From an uncultured Pseudoxanthomonas sp. (GTDB lineage: Bacteria; Pseudomonadota; Gammaproteobacteria; Xanthomonadales; Xanthomonadaceae): 64,000 nt of DNA. Every line of letters begins with the position of its first letter. Positions within the stretch are counted from its first letter, which is position 1. The stretch is taken from the NCBI GenBank assembly GCA_946479745.1, contig CAMLGZ010000014.1, positions 1 to 64,000 of the forward strand. Direction: 5' to 3'. This document shows positions 39,467 through 49,385 of this stretch, one piece after another. The translations under genes and the position numbers were made by a program. The notes under the pieces are model-generated. The model saw only the letters and a list, made by a program, of their open reading frames with translations, did no database searches and had not been told where the DNA came from.

Positions 39467-40018
39467 CCTATTCAACCACTTCCTGGCCATGCGGCTCAGG
39501 GATTCGTCAGGATCCTGCGCCACTTCGGCAATCGGCCGCCAGGCCAGATCGTGCGATTCGTCGCTGATCGAATAATTCTCATCGCTGCCGGCGCGCACCA
39601 CATAGCGCATGTCGTAATGCAAGTGGCCCGGCACGTCCTTGCGCTCGGGAATCCAGTGCCGGTCCAGGTCGAAGATCGCATCGGCGTCGACCGACAAACC
39701 TGGCAAACCGGATTCCTCATGGGCCTCTTTCAGCGCCACCTGGGCCATGTCGCGGTCGCCATCGGCATGCCCGCCCAGTTGCAGCCAGCGCTCGAGTTTG
39801 CGGTGATGGGTCAGCAGGATGCGGCCGCCGTCTGCGCTCACCAACCAGGCCCCGGCAGTGAAATGGCCGGCCAAGCGGCTGCGTTCGAAAGGCTCGCAAG
39901 GGTCATCCAACAGGATCAGGAACTCTTCCACCAGCCTCCCTTCGCCCGGCCATCGTTGCCGATAACGAACCAATTGCGCCGCCAAGTCCGTTGTTTGATC
40001 CACTTCATAACCGCCCAT
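39461..40018 (-). CDS. NUDIX hydrolase
   Basis: 185 residues. The Nudix box is GGHADGDRDMAQVALKEAHEESGL-like (given here as GGHADGD, then KEAHEESGL): the catalytic EExxE-type helix KEAHEES is present, with Asp for the first Glu and Lys for Arg, as in one accepted branch. An N-terminal helical segment (residues 1-45) precedes the box. Substrate unknown, a nucleoside diphosphate derivative by family. The last codons and the stop come from the REP arm. Confidence 0.87.
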   Translation of the reverse strand: MGGYEVDQTTDLAAQLVRYRQRWPGEGRLVEEFLILLDDPCEPFERSRLAGHFTAGAWLVSADGGRILLTHHRKLERWLQLGGHADGDRDMAQVALKEAHEESGLPGLSVDADAIFDLDRHWIPERKDVPGHLHYDMRYVVRAGSDENYSISDESHDLAWRPIAEVAQDPDESLSRMARKWLNRL

Positions 40019-40178
40019 CCCGCTTGCTCCCTGGCCCCATTCAGGCTCGCATTATCGCCGTCGCGGCCGTGCTGGCGCTTGTGCGGCCAGGAGGTGACGG
40101 GTAAGGTTCGGCAAATCCGTCCGCGCCGTCCCGCCGGCCGCGGCCCAGCCAGTCAGCTTCGATCATGGGGATACCGTA

Positions 40179-41750
40179 ATGCTCTTTTGGCGCGTCAAGC
40201 CGCTCGACCAGATTCTTGAAACCGCCGAGCGCAAATCGCTCAAACGCCAGCTTGGCGCAACGCAACTCACCCTGTTAGGCGTCGGTGCCGTCATCGGCAC
40301 CGGCATCTTTGTGCTCACTGCCGAAGCCGGCCAGAAGGCGGGGCCGGGCTTGATGATCGCCTTCGTCATCGCCGCGGTGGTATGCGCGCTGGCCGCGCTG
40401 GCTTATGCCGAACTTGCATCGATGATCCCGGTCTCCGGCTCGGCTTATACCTATACCTACGGCGTGTTCGGCGAACTGATGGCCTGGGTGGTGGGTTGGG
40501 CATTGGCGTTGGAATACGGTGTCGGCGCGTCAGTGGTTTCGGTGGGCTGGTCCGGCTACATGAACGGCCTGCTGGCGCACAGCGATTTGTTCGGGCTGGT
40601 CCAACCCGGCGCACTGGCGTTGCCCGAGTTCCTGCGCTCAGGGCCGTTTGCGGGCGGCAGCTTCAATCTGCTGGCTTTCCTAATTTCGTTCGCGGTGACC
40701 GTGCTGCTGATCGTCGGCACTTCCAAAAGCGCGAAGGTCAACGCGGTCCTGGTTGCCATCAAGATCCTTGCGTTGACCATGTTCGTCTTCATCGCACTGC
40801 CGGCGGTGAAGAGCACCAATTTCGAGCCGTTCCTGCCCGGTGGCTGGGGCAGCCCGCTCGGCGGCGTGGGTGTGCTGGGCGCCGCGGCGTCGATCTTCTT
40901 CGCCTATGTCGGCTTCGACGCGGTCTCCACCGCGGCTGAAGAAACCAAGAATCCCAATCGCAATATCCCTATCGGGCTGATCGCCTCGCTCGGCATCTGC
41001 ACGGTTTTCTATCTGCTGGTCGGCTATGGCGCCGCGGGCGCGGTCGGCGCGCAGCCGATGCTGGGCGCCAACGGCATGCCGCTGGACCCGGGCAGCGAGG
41101 CCATGGCGGCGGCTTGCGTCGGTTCCGAAGCGCTGGTTTGCAGCAAAGAGCCGCTGGCGCACGTGCTGCGCCTGATCGGCCACCCGATGTTGGGCAACTG
41201 GATCGGTATCGCCGCAATCCTGGCGCTGCCGTCGGTGATCCTGATGATGATGTTCGGCCAGACCCGCATCTTCTTCACCATGTCGCGCGACGGTCTGTTG
41301 CCCGAGGTCCTGTCCCGGGTGCATCCGCGCTTCCACACGCCGCATGTCATCACCATCATCACCGGCGTCGTGGTGGCGCTGTGCTCGGCTTTGTTCCCCG
41401 TCGGCAAGTTGGCGGATACGTCGAATTCCGGAACGCTGCTGGCATTCGCGATGGTATCGATCGGCGTATTGATCCTGCGCAAGCAACAACCCGGCCGCAC
41501 CCGCCCCTTCCGCACGCCGATGGCATGGCTGGTGTGTCCGCTGGCGGTGCTGGGCTGCCTGTTGTTGTTCGTCAATCTCTCCATGACGGCCAAGATCGTA
41601 TTCGTGGTCTGGGCGGTAATCGGCCTGATCCTGTACCGGCTGTACGGTTATCGCCGTAGCCAATTGGCGCCTGGCCACAAGCCGCAGCACGGCGGTCCGC
41701 ATCTGGAACCGGCACCGTCCTTCCATGAAGGTCCGGACCCGGGTCCGTAA
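40179..41750 (+). CDS. APC family amino acid permease (first of a tandem pair)
   Basis: 523 residues, about twelve transmembrane helices. GVGAVIGTGIFVLTAEAG is the unwound TM1 substrate-binding loop; AYAELASMIPVSGSAYTYTY, FFAYVGFDAVSTAAEETKNP and MMFGQTRIFFTMSRDGLLP are typical of the YhdG/cationic amino acid transporter branch. It is an inner-membrane importer of uncertain amino acid. It carries a hydrophilic tail (HKPQHGGPHLEP). Paralogous to the next gene, from which it is separated by a terminator-like hairpin. The 160 bp upstream show nothing definite. Confidence 0.9.
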   Translation: MLFWRVKPLDQILETAERKSLKRQLGATQLTLLGVGAVIGTGIFVLTAEAGQKAGPGLMIAFVIAAVVCALAALAYAELASMIPVSGSAYTYTYGVFGELMAWVVGWALALEYGVGASVVSVGWSGYMNGLLAHSDLFGLVQPGALALPEFLRSGPFAGGSFNLLAFLISFAVTVLLIVGTSKSAKVNAVLVAIKILALTMFVFIALPAVKSTNFEPFLPGGWGSPLGGVGVLGAAASIFFAYVGFDAVSTAAEETKNPNRNIPIGLIASLGICTVFYLLVGYGAAGAVGAQPMLGANGMPLDPGSEAMAAACVGSEALVCSKEPLAHVLRLIGHPMLGNWIGIAAILALPSVILMMMFGQTRIFFTMSRDGLLPEVLSRVHPRFHTPHVITIITGVVVALCSALFPVGKLADTSNSGTLLAFAMVSIGVLILRKQQPGRTRPFRTPMAWLVCPLAVLGCLLLFVNLSMTAKIVFVVWAVIGLILYRLYGYRRSQLAPGHKPQHGGPHLEPAPSFHEGPDPGP

Positions 41751-41772
41751 GCGGTTCGAGCGTCACCCATGA

Positions 41773-41805
41773 AGGCCGGCGGGTCTTACCCGCCGGCCTC
41801 TCTCT
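41773..41805 (+). terminator. Hairpin between the two permease genes
   Basis: The perfect 11-bp stem aggccggcggg/cccgccggcct with a 5-nt loop is followed by ctctctat, a weak T-rich tract. It lies 22 bp after the first permease stop. Confidence 0.65.
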
Positions 41806-41853
41806 ATCCAGACCAGTCTTCACAGACCCGGCGATACACCGCGCCGGACCGGG

Positions 41854-43290
41854 ATGAATCAGATGTTCAAGCAACTCTGGGCAACCAAACACCCCCATGC
41901 AGCGCACAACGATGCCGAGAGCCTGAGCCTGCATCGCACGCTCGGCCCGTGGGGCCTCACCGCGCTGGGCATCGGCGCGGTCATCGGCGGCGGCATCTTC
42001 GTCATCACTGGCCAGGCCGCGGCCGATCACGCAGGTCCGGCGATCATGCTTTCGTTCGTGCTGGCGGCGGTCTGCTGCACCTTCTGCGCTCTGGCTTACG
42101 CCGAATTCGCGGCGATGGTGCCGGTGTCAGGTAGCGCCTATTCCTACACCTACGCGACCCTCGGCGAATTGGCGGCCTGGTTCATCGGTTGGATGCTGGT
42201 GCTGGAATACGGCGTGTCCGCGTCAGCGGTCGCGGTCAGCTGGACCGGCTATTTCCTCAGCCTGCTCGACCATTTCAACATCCATCTGCCGCATGCCCTG
42301 GTCAGCGCGCCGTTGGACGCCCAGTTGCGGCCCACCGGGGCGATCGCCAACCTGCCCGCCGCCGGCATCGTGCTGCTGCTGACCTGGCTGTGCTACGTCG
42401 GCATTCGCAAGTCGTCGGCGATGAACATGGCCATGGTGGCGCTCAAGACCGGCCTGATTCTGCTGGTGATTTTCGCGGGCTGGAAATACATCGACCCGGC
42501 CAACTGGCACCCCTTCATCCCGGACAACCAGGGACCCGGCAAATACGGATTCGAGGGCGTTCTGCGCGGCGCGGCACTGGTGTTCTTCGCCTACATCGGT
42601 TTCGAGGCGGTATCGGTGGCGGCGCAGGAATCGCACAAACCGCAGCGCGACCTGCCGATCGGCATGCTGCTTTCGCTGGCGATCTGCACCGTGCTCTACA
42701 TCGCCATGGCCGCGATCATGACCGGTCTGGTGCCCTACACCCAGCTAGGCACCGACGAACCGGTGGTGACCGCAGTGGCGGCGCATCCGCAGCTGGGCTG
42801 GTTGCGGGTGGTGGTCGAAATAGGCGCCTTGATCGGCCTGTCCTCGGTGGTCCTGGTGATGATCATCGGCCAGCCGCGCATCTTCATGATCATGGGCCGC
42901 GACGGGCTGCTGCCACCGGTGTTCACCAAGATCCATCCCGTGTACCGCACCCCGCACATCAACACCGTCATCACCGGCATAGGCATCGCTCTGCTGGCGG
43001 CGCTGTTCCCGCTGGACGTGCTGGGCGAGTTGACCTCGATGGGCACCCTGATCGCCTTCGCCGCGGTCTGCGCCGGCGTACTGATCCTGCGCCGTACCCA
43101 GCCCGATTTGCCGCGGCCATTCAAGATCCCGTTCGCGTGGGGTATCTGCCTGGCAGGCATCTTCAGTTGCTTTGCGTTGCTGTCCACGATGACTGCGCAC
43201 AATTGGTTCCTGATGGTCGTCTGGACCGCTATCGGCTTTCTGGTCTACTTCCTGTACGGCATCCGTCACAGCCGCTTGCGGGGCCACTGA
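41854..43290 (+). CDS. APC family amino acid permease (second of a tandem pair)
   Basis: 478 residues from the ATG at 41854; an ATG three codons on (41863) is an alternative. TM1 loop [58 protein letters not shown] and [19 protein letters not shown] closely parallel the first permease and indicate a duplication. It lacks the long C-terminal tail. mtnB follows after 37 bp, so methionine salvage may be cotranscribed with it. Confidence 0.9.
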   Translation: MNQMFKQLWATKHPHAAHNDAESLSLHRTLGPWGLTALGIGAVIGGGIFVITGQAAADHAGPAIMLSFVLAAVCCTFCALAYAEFAAMVPVSGSAYSYTYATLGELAAWFIGWMLVLEYGVSASAVAVSWTGYFLSLLDHFNIHLPHALVSAPLDAQLRPTGAIANLPAAGIVLLLTWLCYVGIRKSSAMNMAMVALKTGLILLVIFAGWKYIDPANWHPFIPDNQGPGKYGFEGVLRGAALVFFAYIGFEAVSVAAQESHKPQRDLPIGMLLSLAICTVLYIAMAAIMTGLVPYTQLGTDEPVVTAVAAHPQLGWLRVVVEIGALIGLSSVVLVMIIGQPRIFMIMGRDGLLPPVFTKIHPVYRTPHINTVITGIGIALLAALFPLDVLGELTSMGTLIAFAAVCAGVLILRRTQPDLPRPFKIPFAWGICLAGIFSCFALLSTMTAHNWFLMVVWTAIGFLVYFLYGIRHSRLRGH

Positions 43291-43327
43291 CGAGCCTTGT
43301 TTTCATGCTCGCGGTACACTTGTGCGC

Positions 43328-43975
43328 ATGGACGAAAAAACCGCCCCCTACGACGTCGAACTCCTGGGCCGGCTGGCCGGCGACATCATCGCCAACGTGC
43401 GCGAGCTGTCGCAGGCTGGCTGGACACCCGCCACCAGCAGCAATTTCTCCGAACGGCTGGACGACCGCCATGCGGCGATCACTGTTTCCGGGCGCGACAA
43501 GGGCCGGCTTACGGTCCAGGACATCATGGTCGTCGACTTCGATGGCAAGGCCGTGGGCAGCGACCACCGTCCCTCCGCCGAAACCCTGCTGCACACCCAG
43601 CTCTACCGCCGCTATCCGGAAATCGGCTGCGTATTGCATACGCATTCCCCGGTGCAGACCATCGCCTCGCGCCTGTACGCGGGCGCCGGCCATATCCGCC
43701 TGGAAGGTTACGAACTGCTGAAGGCTTTCCACGGCAATACCACCCACGACGATTCGATCGACGTCCCCGTATTCGCCAACACCCAGGACATGCCCACCCT
43801 GGCCGCGCAGGTGGACGCCCTGCTGGACCGCAAGCCCTTGTGGGGCTACCTGATCGACGGCCACGGCCTCTACGCCTGGGGCCGCGACATGGCCGAGGCG
43901 CGCAGGCACCTGGAAGCTTTCGAGTTCCTGTTCCACTGCGAGCTGGAGCTGCGCAAGCTGGGCTGTCGGGGCTGA
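43328..43975 (+). CDS. mtnB: Methylthioribulose-1-phosphate dehydratase
   Basis: 215 residues from the ATG at 43328 (a GTG two codons earlier is possible). Class II aldolase fold with the zinc ligands in [10 protein letters not shown] and the later His in [10 protein letters not shown], and the start [13 protein letters not shown] typical of MtnB. It dehydrates methylthioribulose 1-phosphate in methionine salvage. mtnD and mtnC follow. Confidence 0.94.
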   Translation: MDEKTAPYDVELLGRLAGDIIANVRELSQAGWTPATSSNFSERLDDRHAAITVSGRDKGRLTVQDIMVVDFDGKAVGSDHRPSAETLLHTQLYRRYPEIGCVLHTHSPVQTIASRLYAGAGHIRLEGYELLKAFHGNTTHDDSIDVPVFANTQDMPTLAAQVDALLDRKPLWGYLIDGHGLYAWGRDMAEARRHLEAFEFLFHCELELRKLGCRG

Positions 43976-43980
43976 TTCAG

Positions 43981-44096
43981 AGCCCCTCTCCCGGCGGGAG
44001 AGGGGTTGGGGTGAGGGTACGGCGCGAGCAGGGTATTTACCGTACTCCGTACCCTCATCCGCCCCTTCGGGGCACCTTCCACCGCAGGAGAAGGGC
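43981..44096. repeat. Paired-palindrome repeat between mtnB and mtnD
   Basis: Palindromic arms agcccctctcccggcgggag... (43981-44017) and ...ggcaccttccaccgcaggag (44050-44096) with a central gtaccctcatccgcccc. It is related to the elements in icmF and at 33825, and it accounts for most of the gap of 180 bp inside the mtn operon. Confidence 0.8.
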
Positions 44097-44154
44097 TCGA
44101 GGTTCCCCTTCGTTTGTTACGCTTTACCCACCCCACGACACTCGAGCCCCCGCC

Positions 44155-44712
44155 ATGAGCCGTCTGCGCATCTTCGACGAAAACAACCCGGCCACGCCGG
44201 AATTCGCCAGCTTCGACCCCGACTTCATCGCCACCGAGCTGTACAAGATCGGCGTCACCTTCGAACGCTGGAAAGCGGCGCATCCGCTCGCGCCCGGTGC
44301 CAGCCCGGAAGAGGTGATGGCGGCCTACAAGACCGACATCGATCGTCTGATTGCCGAACGCGGCTTCAAAACCGTGGACGTGGTCAGCATCGCGCCCGAC
44401 AATCCGCAGCGCGAAGCCATGCGCGCGAAATTCCTGGACGAGCACTACCACAAGGAAGACGAAGTGCGTTTCTTCGTCGCCGGTTCGGGCCTCTTCACTC
44501 TGCATGTGAACGGCAAGGTCTACGAAGTGGAATGCGTGCAGGACGATCTGATCGCGGTGCCCGACAGCACTCTGCACTGGTTCGACATGGGCGAGGAACC
44601 CAGTTTCATCGCCATCCGCTTCTTCACCGAGCCGGACGGCTGGGTAGGCCATTTCACCGGCGAGGAAATCGCCAAGAAATTCCCCCGCTACGAACCGAGC
44701 AAACCGTCCTGA
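44155..44712 (+). CDS. mtnD: Acireductone dioxygenase
   Basis: 185 residues from the ATG at 44155. Cupin with the metal triad plus His: [11 protein letters not shown] (two His and Glu) and the fourth ligand in TLHWFDMG. It oxidises the acireductone to 2-oxo-4-methylthiobutyrate with Fe, or makes an off-pathway product with Ni. The upstream part of the open frame (from 43297) is not real. The stop overlaps the CTG start of mtnC. Confidence 0.95.
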   Translation: MSRLRIFDENNPATPEFASFDPDFIATELYKIGVTFERWKAAHPLAPGASPEEVMAAYKTDIDRLIAERGFKTVDVVSIAPDNPQREAMRAKFLDEHYHKEDEVRFFVAGSGLFTLHVNGKVYEVECVQDDLIAVPDSTLHWFDMGEEPSFIAIRFFTEPDGWVGHFTGEEIAKKFPRYEPSKPS

Positions 44713-45413
44713 ACACGCCACGCGCCATCCTCACCGATATCGAGGGCACCACCAGCAGCATCTCCTTCATCAAGGACGTGCTGTTCCCGTACGCGCGCAA
44801 CGCCCTACCCGGTTTCGTCGCCAGGCACGGCAAGGAAGAATCCGTGCGACGCTGGCTGGATGCGGTGGCGATAGAGCACGGCAGCATCTGCAGCGACGAA
44901 GTGATCGTGGAGACGCTGCAGGGCTGGATAGACCAGGACCGCAAACACACCGCGCTCAAGGCCTTGCAAGGCATGATCTGGGAAGCGGGCTACCGCGACG
45001 CCGAGTTCACCGCGCCCATCTACGCCGATGCCGCACCCGCTCTGCGCCGCTGGCACGATTCGGGACTGCCGCTGTATGTGTACTCGTCCGGTTCGGTGCC
45101 GGCGCAGAAGCTGTTCTTCGGCCATAGCGACGCGGGCGATCTGACTCCGCTGTTTTCCGGCTGGTTCGACACCGAAGTGGGCGGCAAGCGCGAGGCTGGC
45201 AGCTACGAGGCGATCACCGAGCGCATAGGCATGGAGGCCTCGGAGATCCTGTTCCTCTCCGATGTGGTGGAAGAACTGGATGCCGCGCGGATCGCCGGCA
45301 TGCAGACCGTGTTGGTAGACCGGCGCGAAGACTATCCGCAACCGCGAGAAGGCGCGGCCGCGCATGACCATCCGCGCGTGACCAGCTTCGCCGACCTGCT
45401 GATTTCCGCTTGA
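44709..45413 (+). CDS. mtnC: Enolase-phosphatase E1, probable CTG start
   Basis: 234 residues if read from CTG at 44709. HAD phosphatase: nucleophile motif [11 protein letters not shown] at the very start, later [12 protein letters not shown] and [13 protein letters not shown]. It enolises and dephosphorylates the diketone phosphate in methionine salvage. No ATG, GTG or TTG exists near the expected start; the previous in-frame ATG (44532) lies deep in mtnD. The CTG overlaps the mtnD stop as CTGA, exactly like the ATGA and GTGA couplings elsewhere in this window, and alignment with the usual xanthomonad start (about eight residues before TDIEG) fits. A CTG start is therefore the best reading. 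Confidence 0.88.
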   Translation: MNTPRAILTDIEGTTSSISFIKDVLFPYARNALPGFVARHGKEESVRRWLDAVAIEHGSICSDEVIVETLQGWIDQDRKHTALKALQGMIWEAGYRDAEFTAPIYADAAPALRRWHDSGLPLYVYSSGSVPAQKLFFGHSDAGDLTPLFSGWFDTEVGGKREAGSYEAITERIGMEASEILFLSDVVEELDAARIAGMQTVLVDRREDYPQPREGAAAHDHPRVTSFADLLISA

Positions 45414-46309
45414 ATCCGTCGCCGACGGCTTCCGTGAAAGCGGCGACGCTGAGTGGCCTGCTGGCCATCGTGCTGTGGTCGTCGCTGGCGTTGCTGACCA
45501 TCGCGACCGACGGGCTGCCGCCCTTCCAGGTTCTGGCGCTCGGTTTTGGCTTCGCGGCCCTGTTCGGCTTCATTCGCACTTCGCTTCGCGGTCGCGATGG
45601 CTGGCGGGAGCTGCGCCAGCCGTGGTCCGCGCTTGCGCTCACCACCGCCGCGCTGTTCGGCTACCACGCGCTCTACTTCATCGCGCTGAAACACGCGCCG
45701 GCAGTGGAAGCCAACCTGCTCAACTATATGTGGCCACTGTTGATCGTCGCCTTTGCCGGCTTTTTGCCGGGTGTGCGCGTACGTCCGCTACAGATCGTGG
45801 GCACGCTGTTGGGATTGGTCGGTGCGGTTGTGCTTGTTACCCGCGGCAGCGGCATCGAAATACAATCGCAGTACCTGCCCGGATACCTGGCCGCCTTGAG
45901 TGCGGCGGTGATCTGGGCCGCTTACTCGGTGCTCAACCGCCGCCACGCGCAGATTCCGAGCGAGGCGATCATCGTGGCCTGCGCAATGGTTGCGGTGTTC
46001 GGCTTGTCGGCGCACCTGGGCTTCGAACGGACCGTCGCGCCGAGCTTCCAACAATGGCTGGTGCTTGCAGCAATGGGCATAGGCCCCGTGGGCGCCGCAT
46101 TCCTGCTGTGGGACCACGGCACCAAGCATGGCGACATCGCGGTGCTGGGCAGCCTTTCCTACCTGGCCCCGTTGTTGTCCACTTTGTTGTTGGTGCTGGC
46201 GGGACGCGCCGAACCGCACTGGTCGCAAGCGGTCGCCATCGGCCTGCTGATGCTGGGGGCGTGGTTGAGCTTGCGCAGGTCTGACAGACAACAGCCCACT
46301 AACCCTTGA
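45410..46309 (+). CDS. EamA/DMT family exporter
   Basis: 299 residues from a TTG at 45410 that overlaps the mtnC stop (TTGA); a GTG at 45434 is an alternative (291 residues). Ten transmembrane helices in two EamA repeats: [86 protein letters not shown] region. Similar to YddG-type amino acid exporters. Coupling to methionine salvage suggests export of a related compound, but this is inference. Confidence 0.87.
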   Translation: MNPSPTASVKAATLSGLLAIVLWSSLALLTIATDGLPPFQVLALGFGFAALFGFIRTSLRGRDGWRELRQPWSALALTTAALFGYHALYFIALKHAPAVEANLLNYMWPLLIVAFAGFLPGVRVRPLQIVGTLLGLVGAVVLVTRGSGIEIQSQYLPGYLAALSAAVIWAAYSVLNRRHAQIPSEAIIVACAMVAVFGLSAHLGFERTVAPSFQQWLVLAAMGIGPVGAAFLLWDHGTKHGDIAVLGSLSYLAPLLSTLLLVLAGRAEPHWSQAVAIGLLMLGAWLSLRRSDRQQPTNP

Positions 46310-46311
46310 CT

Positions 46312-46418
46312 CCGTTCGTGGTGAGCCTGTCGAACCACGCTTCTCGCGTAGCGCAGTGAACGGCCTACGACTGAAGTAATCCGTGAAAGGCGTGGTTCGA
46401 CAGGCTCAACACGAACGG
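46312..46418. repeat. Inverted repeat, ccgttcgtggtgagcc family
   Basis: Arms 46312-46339 and 46391-46418 are 28-bp inverted copies with a single mismatch (gtggtgagcc against ggctcaacac). They lie between convergent genes. It is a different family from the gtagg REPs. Confidence 0.9.
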
Positions 46419-46462
46419 AATCTTCATATCGGCATTCCGAGTCTTGATGTTGGCGTTGATCC

Positions 46463-47038
46463 TCAATGAATTTTCTCGCCCTTGGCGAGCATCCCGACGA
46501 ATTTCTCCGCGCGCGCCAGACGCGTTTCCGGCTTCTTGGCGGTGTGCACGCGCCAGCAGAACGAATAACGATTGGTCTTGTCGAGTCCGTCGAAGAACGC
46601 CTGCGCCTTCTTGTTTTTCTTCAACGCAGCGGCGAGTTCGATGGGTACTTCCATGCTGGAGAAGCTGCGATAGGCGACCTCCCAGCGGCCATCGGCCTTG
46701 GCGGCTTCGATCTCGCGCAGGCCACCGGATTGCATACGGCCTGCGGCGATCAGCCTTTCGGCGTGGTCGATGTTGATCTTCGACCACAGGCTGCGCGGCC
46801 TGCGCGGAGTGAAGCGCTGCAGGAAGAATTGCCCGTCATAACTGCGCTTTTGCCCGTCGATCCAGCCATGGCACAGCGCCACTTCCAGGGCCTGGGCGTA
46901 ATTGACCGAAGCGATGCCCGAATCCTTCTTGGCGATCTGCAGCCAGATCCCCTTCCCGCCCGCATTGGCGATCAGCCATCTTTCCCAGGTTTTCTGGTCC
47001 TCGAAATGCTGGATGGGCAGATCATTGGGCGTGGGCAT
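46463..47038 (-). CDS. YdeI/OmpD-associated family protein
   Basis: 191 residues from the ATG at 47038; the longer frame overlaps the phosphoesterase gene. GIWLQIAKKDSG, LEVALCHGWIDGQKRSYD and FTPRRPRSLWSKINIDHAERLI are typical of the family, sometimes described as bacteriocin-protection proteins. The C-terminal part is basic (AAALKKNKKAQAFFDGL). No signal peptide. Function unproven. It starts 4 bp after the phosphoesterase stop, so probably one transcript. Confidence 0.87.
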   Translation of the reverse strand: MPTPNDLPIQHFEDQKTWERWLIANAGGKGIWLQIAKKDSGIASVNYAQALEVALCHGWIDGQKRSYDGQFFLQRFTPRRPRSLWSKINIDHAERLIAAGRMQSGGLREIEAAKADGRWEVAYRSFSSMEVPIELAAALKKNKKAQAFFDGLDKTNRYSFCWRVHTAKKPETRLARAEKFVGMLAKGEKIH

Positions 47039-47042
47039 GGCT

Positions 47043-48644
47043 TTACTCCGCAGCTTCCTGCAATCGATAAGTGGTGTTGGCCGTCTGTTCGCCGCGCCCT
47101 TGATCCTGCACGCGTACTTCGACCCGATGTTCGCCCGCGGCCAAGTTGGTAGGCAAGGCACCGCGCCAGAGGTGCCGCGACGGAACAGCTTCTGGGGAAC
47201 GATCGTAGCCGCGCAGTGCATCGGCACCATCATCGCGGACGTTTTCCGCCAACAGGTCCGGATCGGGCTGGCGCACTTGCGACATCGGTTTCCATTGACC
47301 CGCATCGACCCGGTATTCCACCGTGCTGTCGTCCTGGCCCATGAACACATTGGCGTAGACCGCGAACGCGGGATAAGCGCCCTTCCTCAGTACTTTGGGT
47401 GCGTACAAGGACAGAGCGCGGCCGGGATCGCGGGCAGGATGCCAGGCTAGCGAGTAGGCGCCTGCCGCACGCACCTGCAGGCTGGCGTATCCATTCGGCG
47501 TGCCATCGGCCATGGTGGCGTCCGGAATGCCCTGCGCATCCTTCACGCCCGACCAGAACGCCCCGCACACCGCGCCGACGTTGTATTCGTGCAAGGGCGC
47601 TGCGCCGTGCCAGTCGCCGGCGACGCCGTGATAGACATGCTGCTGGGTATGGCTGTGGCCGCTGAGCAGCAGCACGTGCGGGAAGTCCTTGAGCAAGGCG
47701 AACAGTCGTGCGCGGTCGGCATGACGGAAGGTTTCCGTGCCGGATTTGGCGTCGAAGAACGGAATGTGCACGCCTAACACCAACAGACGATCCTTCGGCA
47801 CCGTGGGCAGGTAGGCTTCGAGGAAGGCGAACTGGTCCTCGCGCAGGCCGCCGATGTACGCGGGCTTCTGGCCCGGCAGGTACACCACGTCGTCCAGTCC
47901 GATGAACACCGCTTGCGCTTCCTCCCACGCGAACGTATCCGGCCCGAAGTTGTTGCGGAAGGTCAGCAGCGAGTCCTCGTCGCGCGTGGCGTCGAAATCC
48001 AGGTCGTGGTTGCCGGCGATATGCAGCCAGGGCACGCCCAGTTGCCGTGTGACTTCGTTCAAGGCGGGATAGAGCGACAAGTCGTCGTTGACCACATCGC
48101 CCAGGGTCAGTCCCAGCGTCGCATGATGTTTGCCAACCAGGGGTTCGACGATGTCGCGGCGGTAGTAGCCGATGTCGGCGACGCTTTTGGTCTGGGTGTC
48201 GGCGAAGAGCAGCACGTCCAGTTCATGCTTGTTGCGACGCGTCTTCTGCCGAATCAAAGGAAACCCCATGCAGCTCGGAACGCTGTGCGCCGAGACCGGG
48301 ATGCCGCCGTATTTCAGTTTCGGCTGCAGCAAGGGCGAATCGTTGATCCAGAACGACGGCAGGCCATCTCTGCGTGCAGGAAGATCGTAACCGGCCGGTT
48401 TGATCACGAACAACGTGCGCCCCTCGCCCGCCAGCAAGGGCAAGTCGTATTGGCCGCGCGCATCGGTAATTGCCACGCGCTGCCCGTCCGAGACTTTCAC
48501 CCCGGGCAATCCTTTCTCGCCGTTGTCCCGTTGGCCGTTGCCGTTGTTGTCCAACCAAACCCCGCCGGTCGTGCAGGCATTGTCTTGAGCATTGGCAGGC
48601 AGGGCGAAGGCGAACAGAAGGGGCAGCAAGCAGAGGTAGCGCAT
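47043..48644 (-). CDS. Secreted calcineurin-like phosphoesterase with an N-terminal beta-sandwich
   Basis: 533 residues from the ATG at 48644, which begins the signal peptide MRYLCLLPLLFAFALPANA. An SdrD-B-like/MetallophosN domain (GVWLDNNGNGQRDNGEKGLP) precedes the catalytic domain: LLFADTQ, GDVVND, GNHDLDF, and SGHSHTQQH. A MetallophosC-like beta domain closes the protein. Motif I has Gln in place of the common His (DTQ for DxH), as in relatives of this architecture. It probably cleaves a phosphate ester in the periplasm; the substrate is unknown. Confidence 0.88.
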   Translation of the reverse strand: MRYLCLLPLLFAFALPANAQDNACTTGGVWLDNNGNGQRDNGEKGLPGVKVSDGQRVAITDARGQYDLPLLAGEGRTLFVIKPAGYDLPARRDGLPSFWINDSPLLQPKLKYGGIPVSAHSVPSCMGFPLIRQKTRRNKHELDVLLFADTQTKSVADIGYYRRDIVEPLVGKHHATLGLTLGDVVNDDLSLYPALNEVTRQLGVPWLHIAGNHDLDFDATRDEDSLLTFRNNFGPDTFAWEEAQAVFIGLDDVVYLPGQKPAYIGGLREDQFAFLEAYLPTVPKDRLLVLGVHIPFFDAKSGTETFRHADRARLFALLKDFPHVLLLSGHSHTQQHVYHGVAGDWHGAAPLHEYNVGAVCGAFWSGVKDAQGIPDATMADGTPNGYASLQVRAAGAYSLAWHPARDPGRALSLYAPKVLRKGAYPAFAVYANVFMGQDDSTVEYRVDAGQWKPMSQVRQPDPDLLAENVRDDGADALRGYDRSPEAVPSRHLWRGALPTNLAAGEHRVEVRVQDQGRGEQTANTTYRLQEAAE

Positions 48645-48695
48645 GGTGGTGTTCCGACGAGGTGCCCGATTGTAGGCCGGACTGTGCCGTCGAAA

Positions 48696-48769
48696 GTAGG
48701 TCGGGGCTACGCCCCCGACAACCGCCATGTGTCACCACTCCGCATGTCGGCCCCGTAGGGCCGACCCAC
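48696..48769. repeat. REP pair, gtaggtcgg family, diverged right arm
   Basis: The left arm 48696-48719 is identical to the RAYT-flanking arms. The right arm 48746-48769 has changed (gtcggccccgtagggccgac). It ends 2 bp before the hisIE stop codon. Confidence 0.85.
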
Positions 48770-48770
48770 A

Positions 48771-49385
48771 TTACTTGTGCCGTTCCTGTAACAAGGACGA
48801 CACATCCTGCAACGACAGCCCCCTGGCCCGCAGCAACACCAACAAATGGAAGACCAGATCCGCGGACTCGCCGAGCAAAGCGCTGTCGTCCTGGACAACC
48901 GCAGCCAGCGCGGTCTCCACCCCCTCTTCCCCTACTTTCTGCGCGATCCGTCGTATGCCTTCCTCGAACAACGTAGTCGTGTAGCTTCCGGAAGGACGCT
49001 CGCGCTCGCGTTGCGCGACCAGCGCATCCAGATCGGCAAGGAACGAAGCCGGCGCATCGGGAAAACAGCTGGCGCGCTGCAGATGGCAGGTAGGCCCATG
49101 CGGACGTGCGAGGACCAGCAGGGTATCGTTGTCGCAGTCGGCCTGGAGGGATACGAGCTCCAGCACATGACCAGAGGTTTCCCCCTTCTTCCACAGGCGC
49201 TGCTTGCTGCGGCTGTAGAAGGTGACGTGGCCGCTGGTTCGTGTGGCCGCCAGCGCCTCCGCATTCATATAACCCAGCATCAGCACGCGCAGGTTGCCGG
49301 CATCCTGCACGATCGCGGGCAGCAGGCCATCGCCCTTGTCCCAATCCAGCGACCGTATTTCATCCGGCATTATTTCATCCGACAT
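48771..49385 (-). CDS. hisIE: Bifunctional phosphoribosyl-AMP cyclohydrolase / phosphoribosyl-ATP pyrophosphatase
   Basis: 204 residues. N-terminal cyclohydrolase (about 1-115) with [10 protein letters not shown], the metal-site DCDND and zinc Cys in [13 protein letters not shown]-terminal pyrophosphatase (about 120-204) with [24 protein letters not shown] and [11 protein letters not shown]. It performs steps 2 and 3 of histidine synthesis. Last gene of the his operon; it overlaps hisF by 11 bp (an ATG at 49370 is an alternative start). Confidence 0.96.
   Translation of the reverse strand: MSDEIMPDEIRSLDWDKGDGLLPAIVQDAGNLRVLMLGYMNAEALAATRTSGHVTFYSRSKQRLWKKGETSGHVLELVSLQADCDNDTLLVLARPHGPTCHLQRASCFPDAPASFLADLDALVAQRERERPSGSYTTTLFEEGIRRIAQKVGEEGVETALAAVVQDDSALLGESADLVFHLLVLLRARGLSLQDVSSLLQERHK

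Noticed and set aside
43976..44154. SAM riboswitch or other metabolite switch before mtnD
   Set aside because: The gap is accounted for by a paired-palindrome repeat related to others in the window; no SAM-box features were seen.
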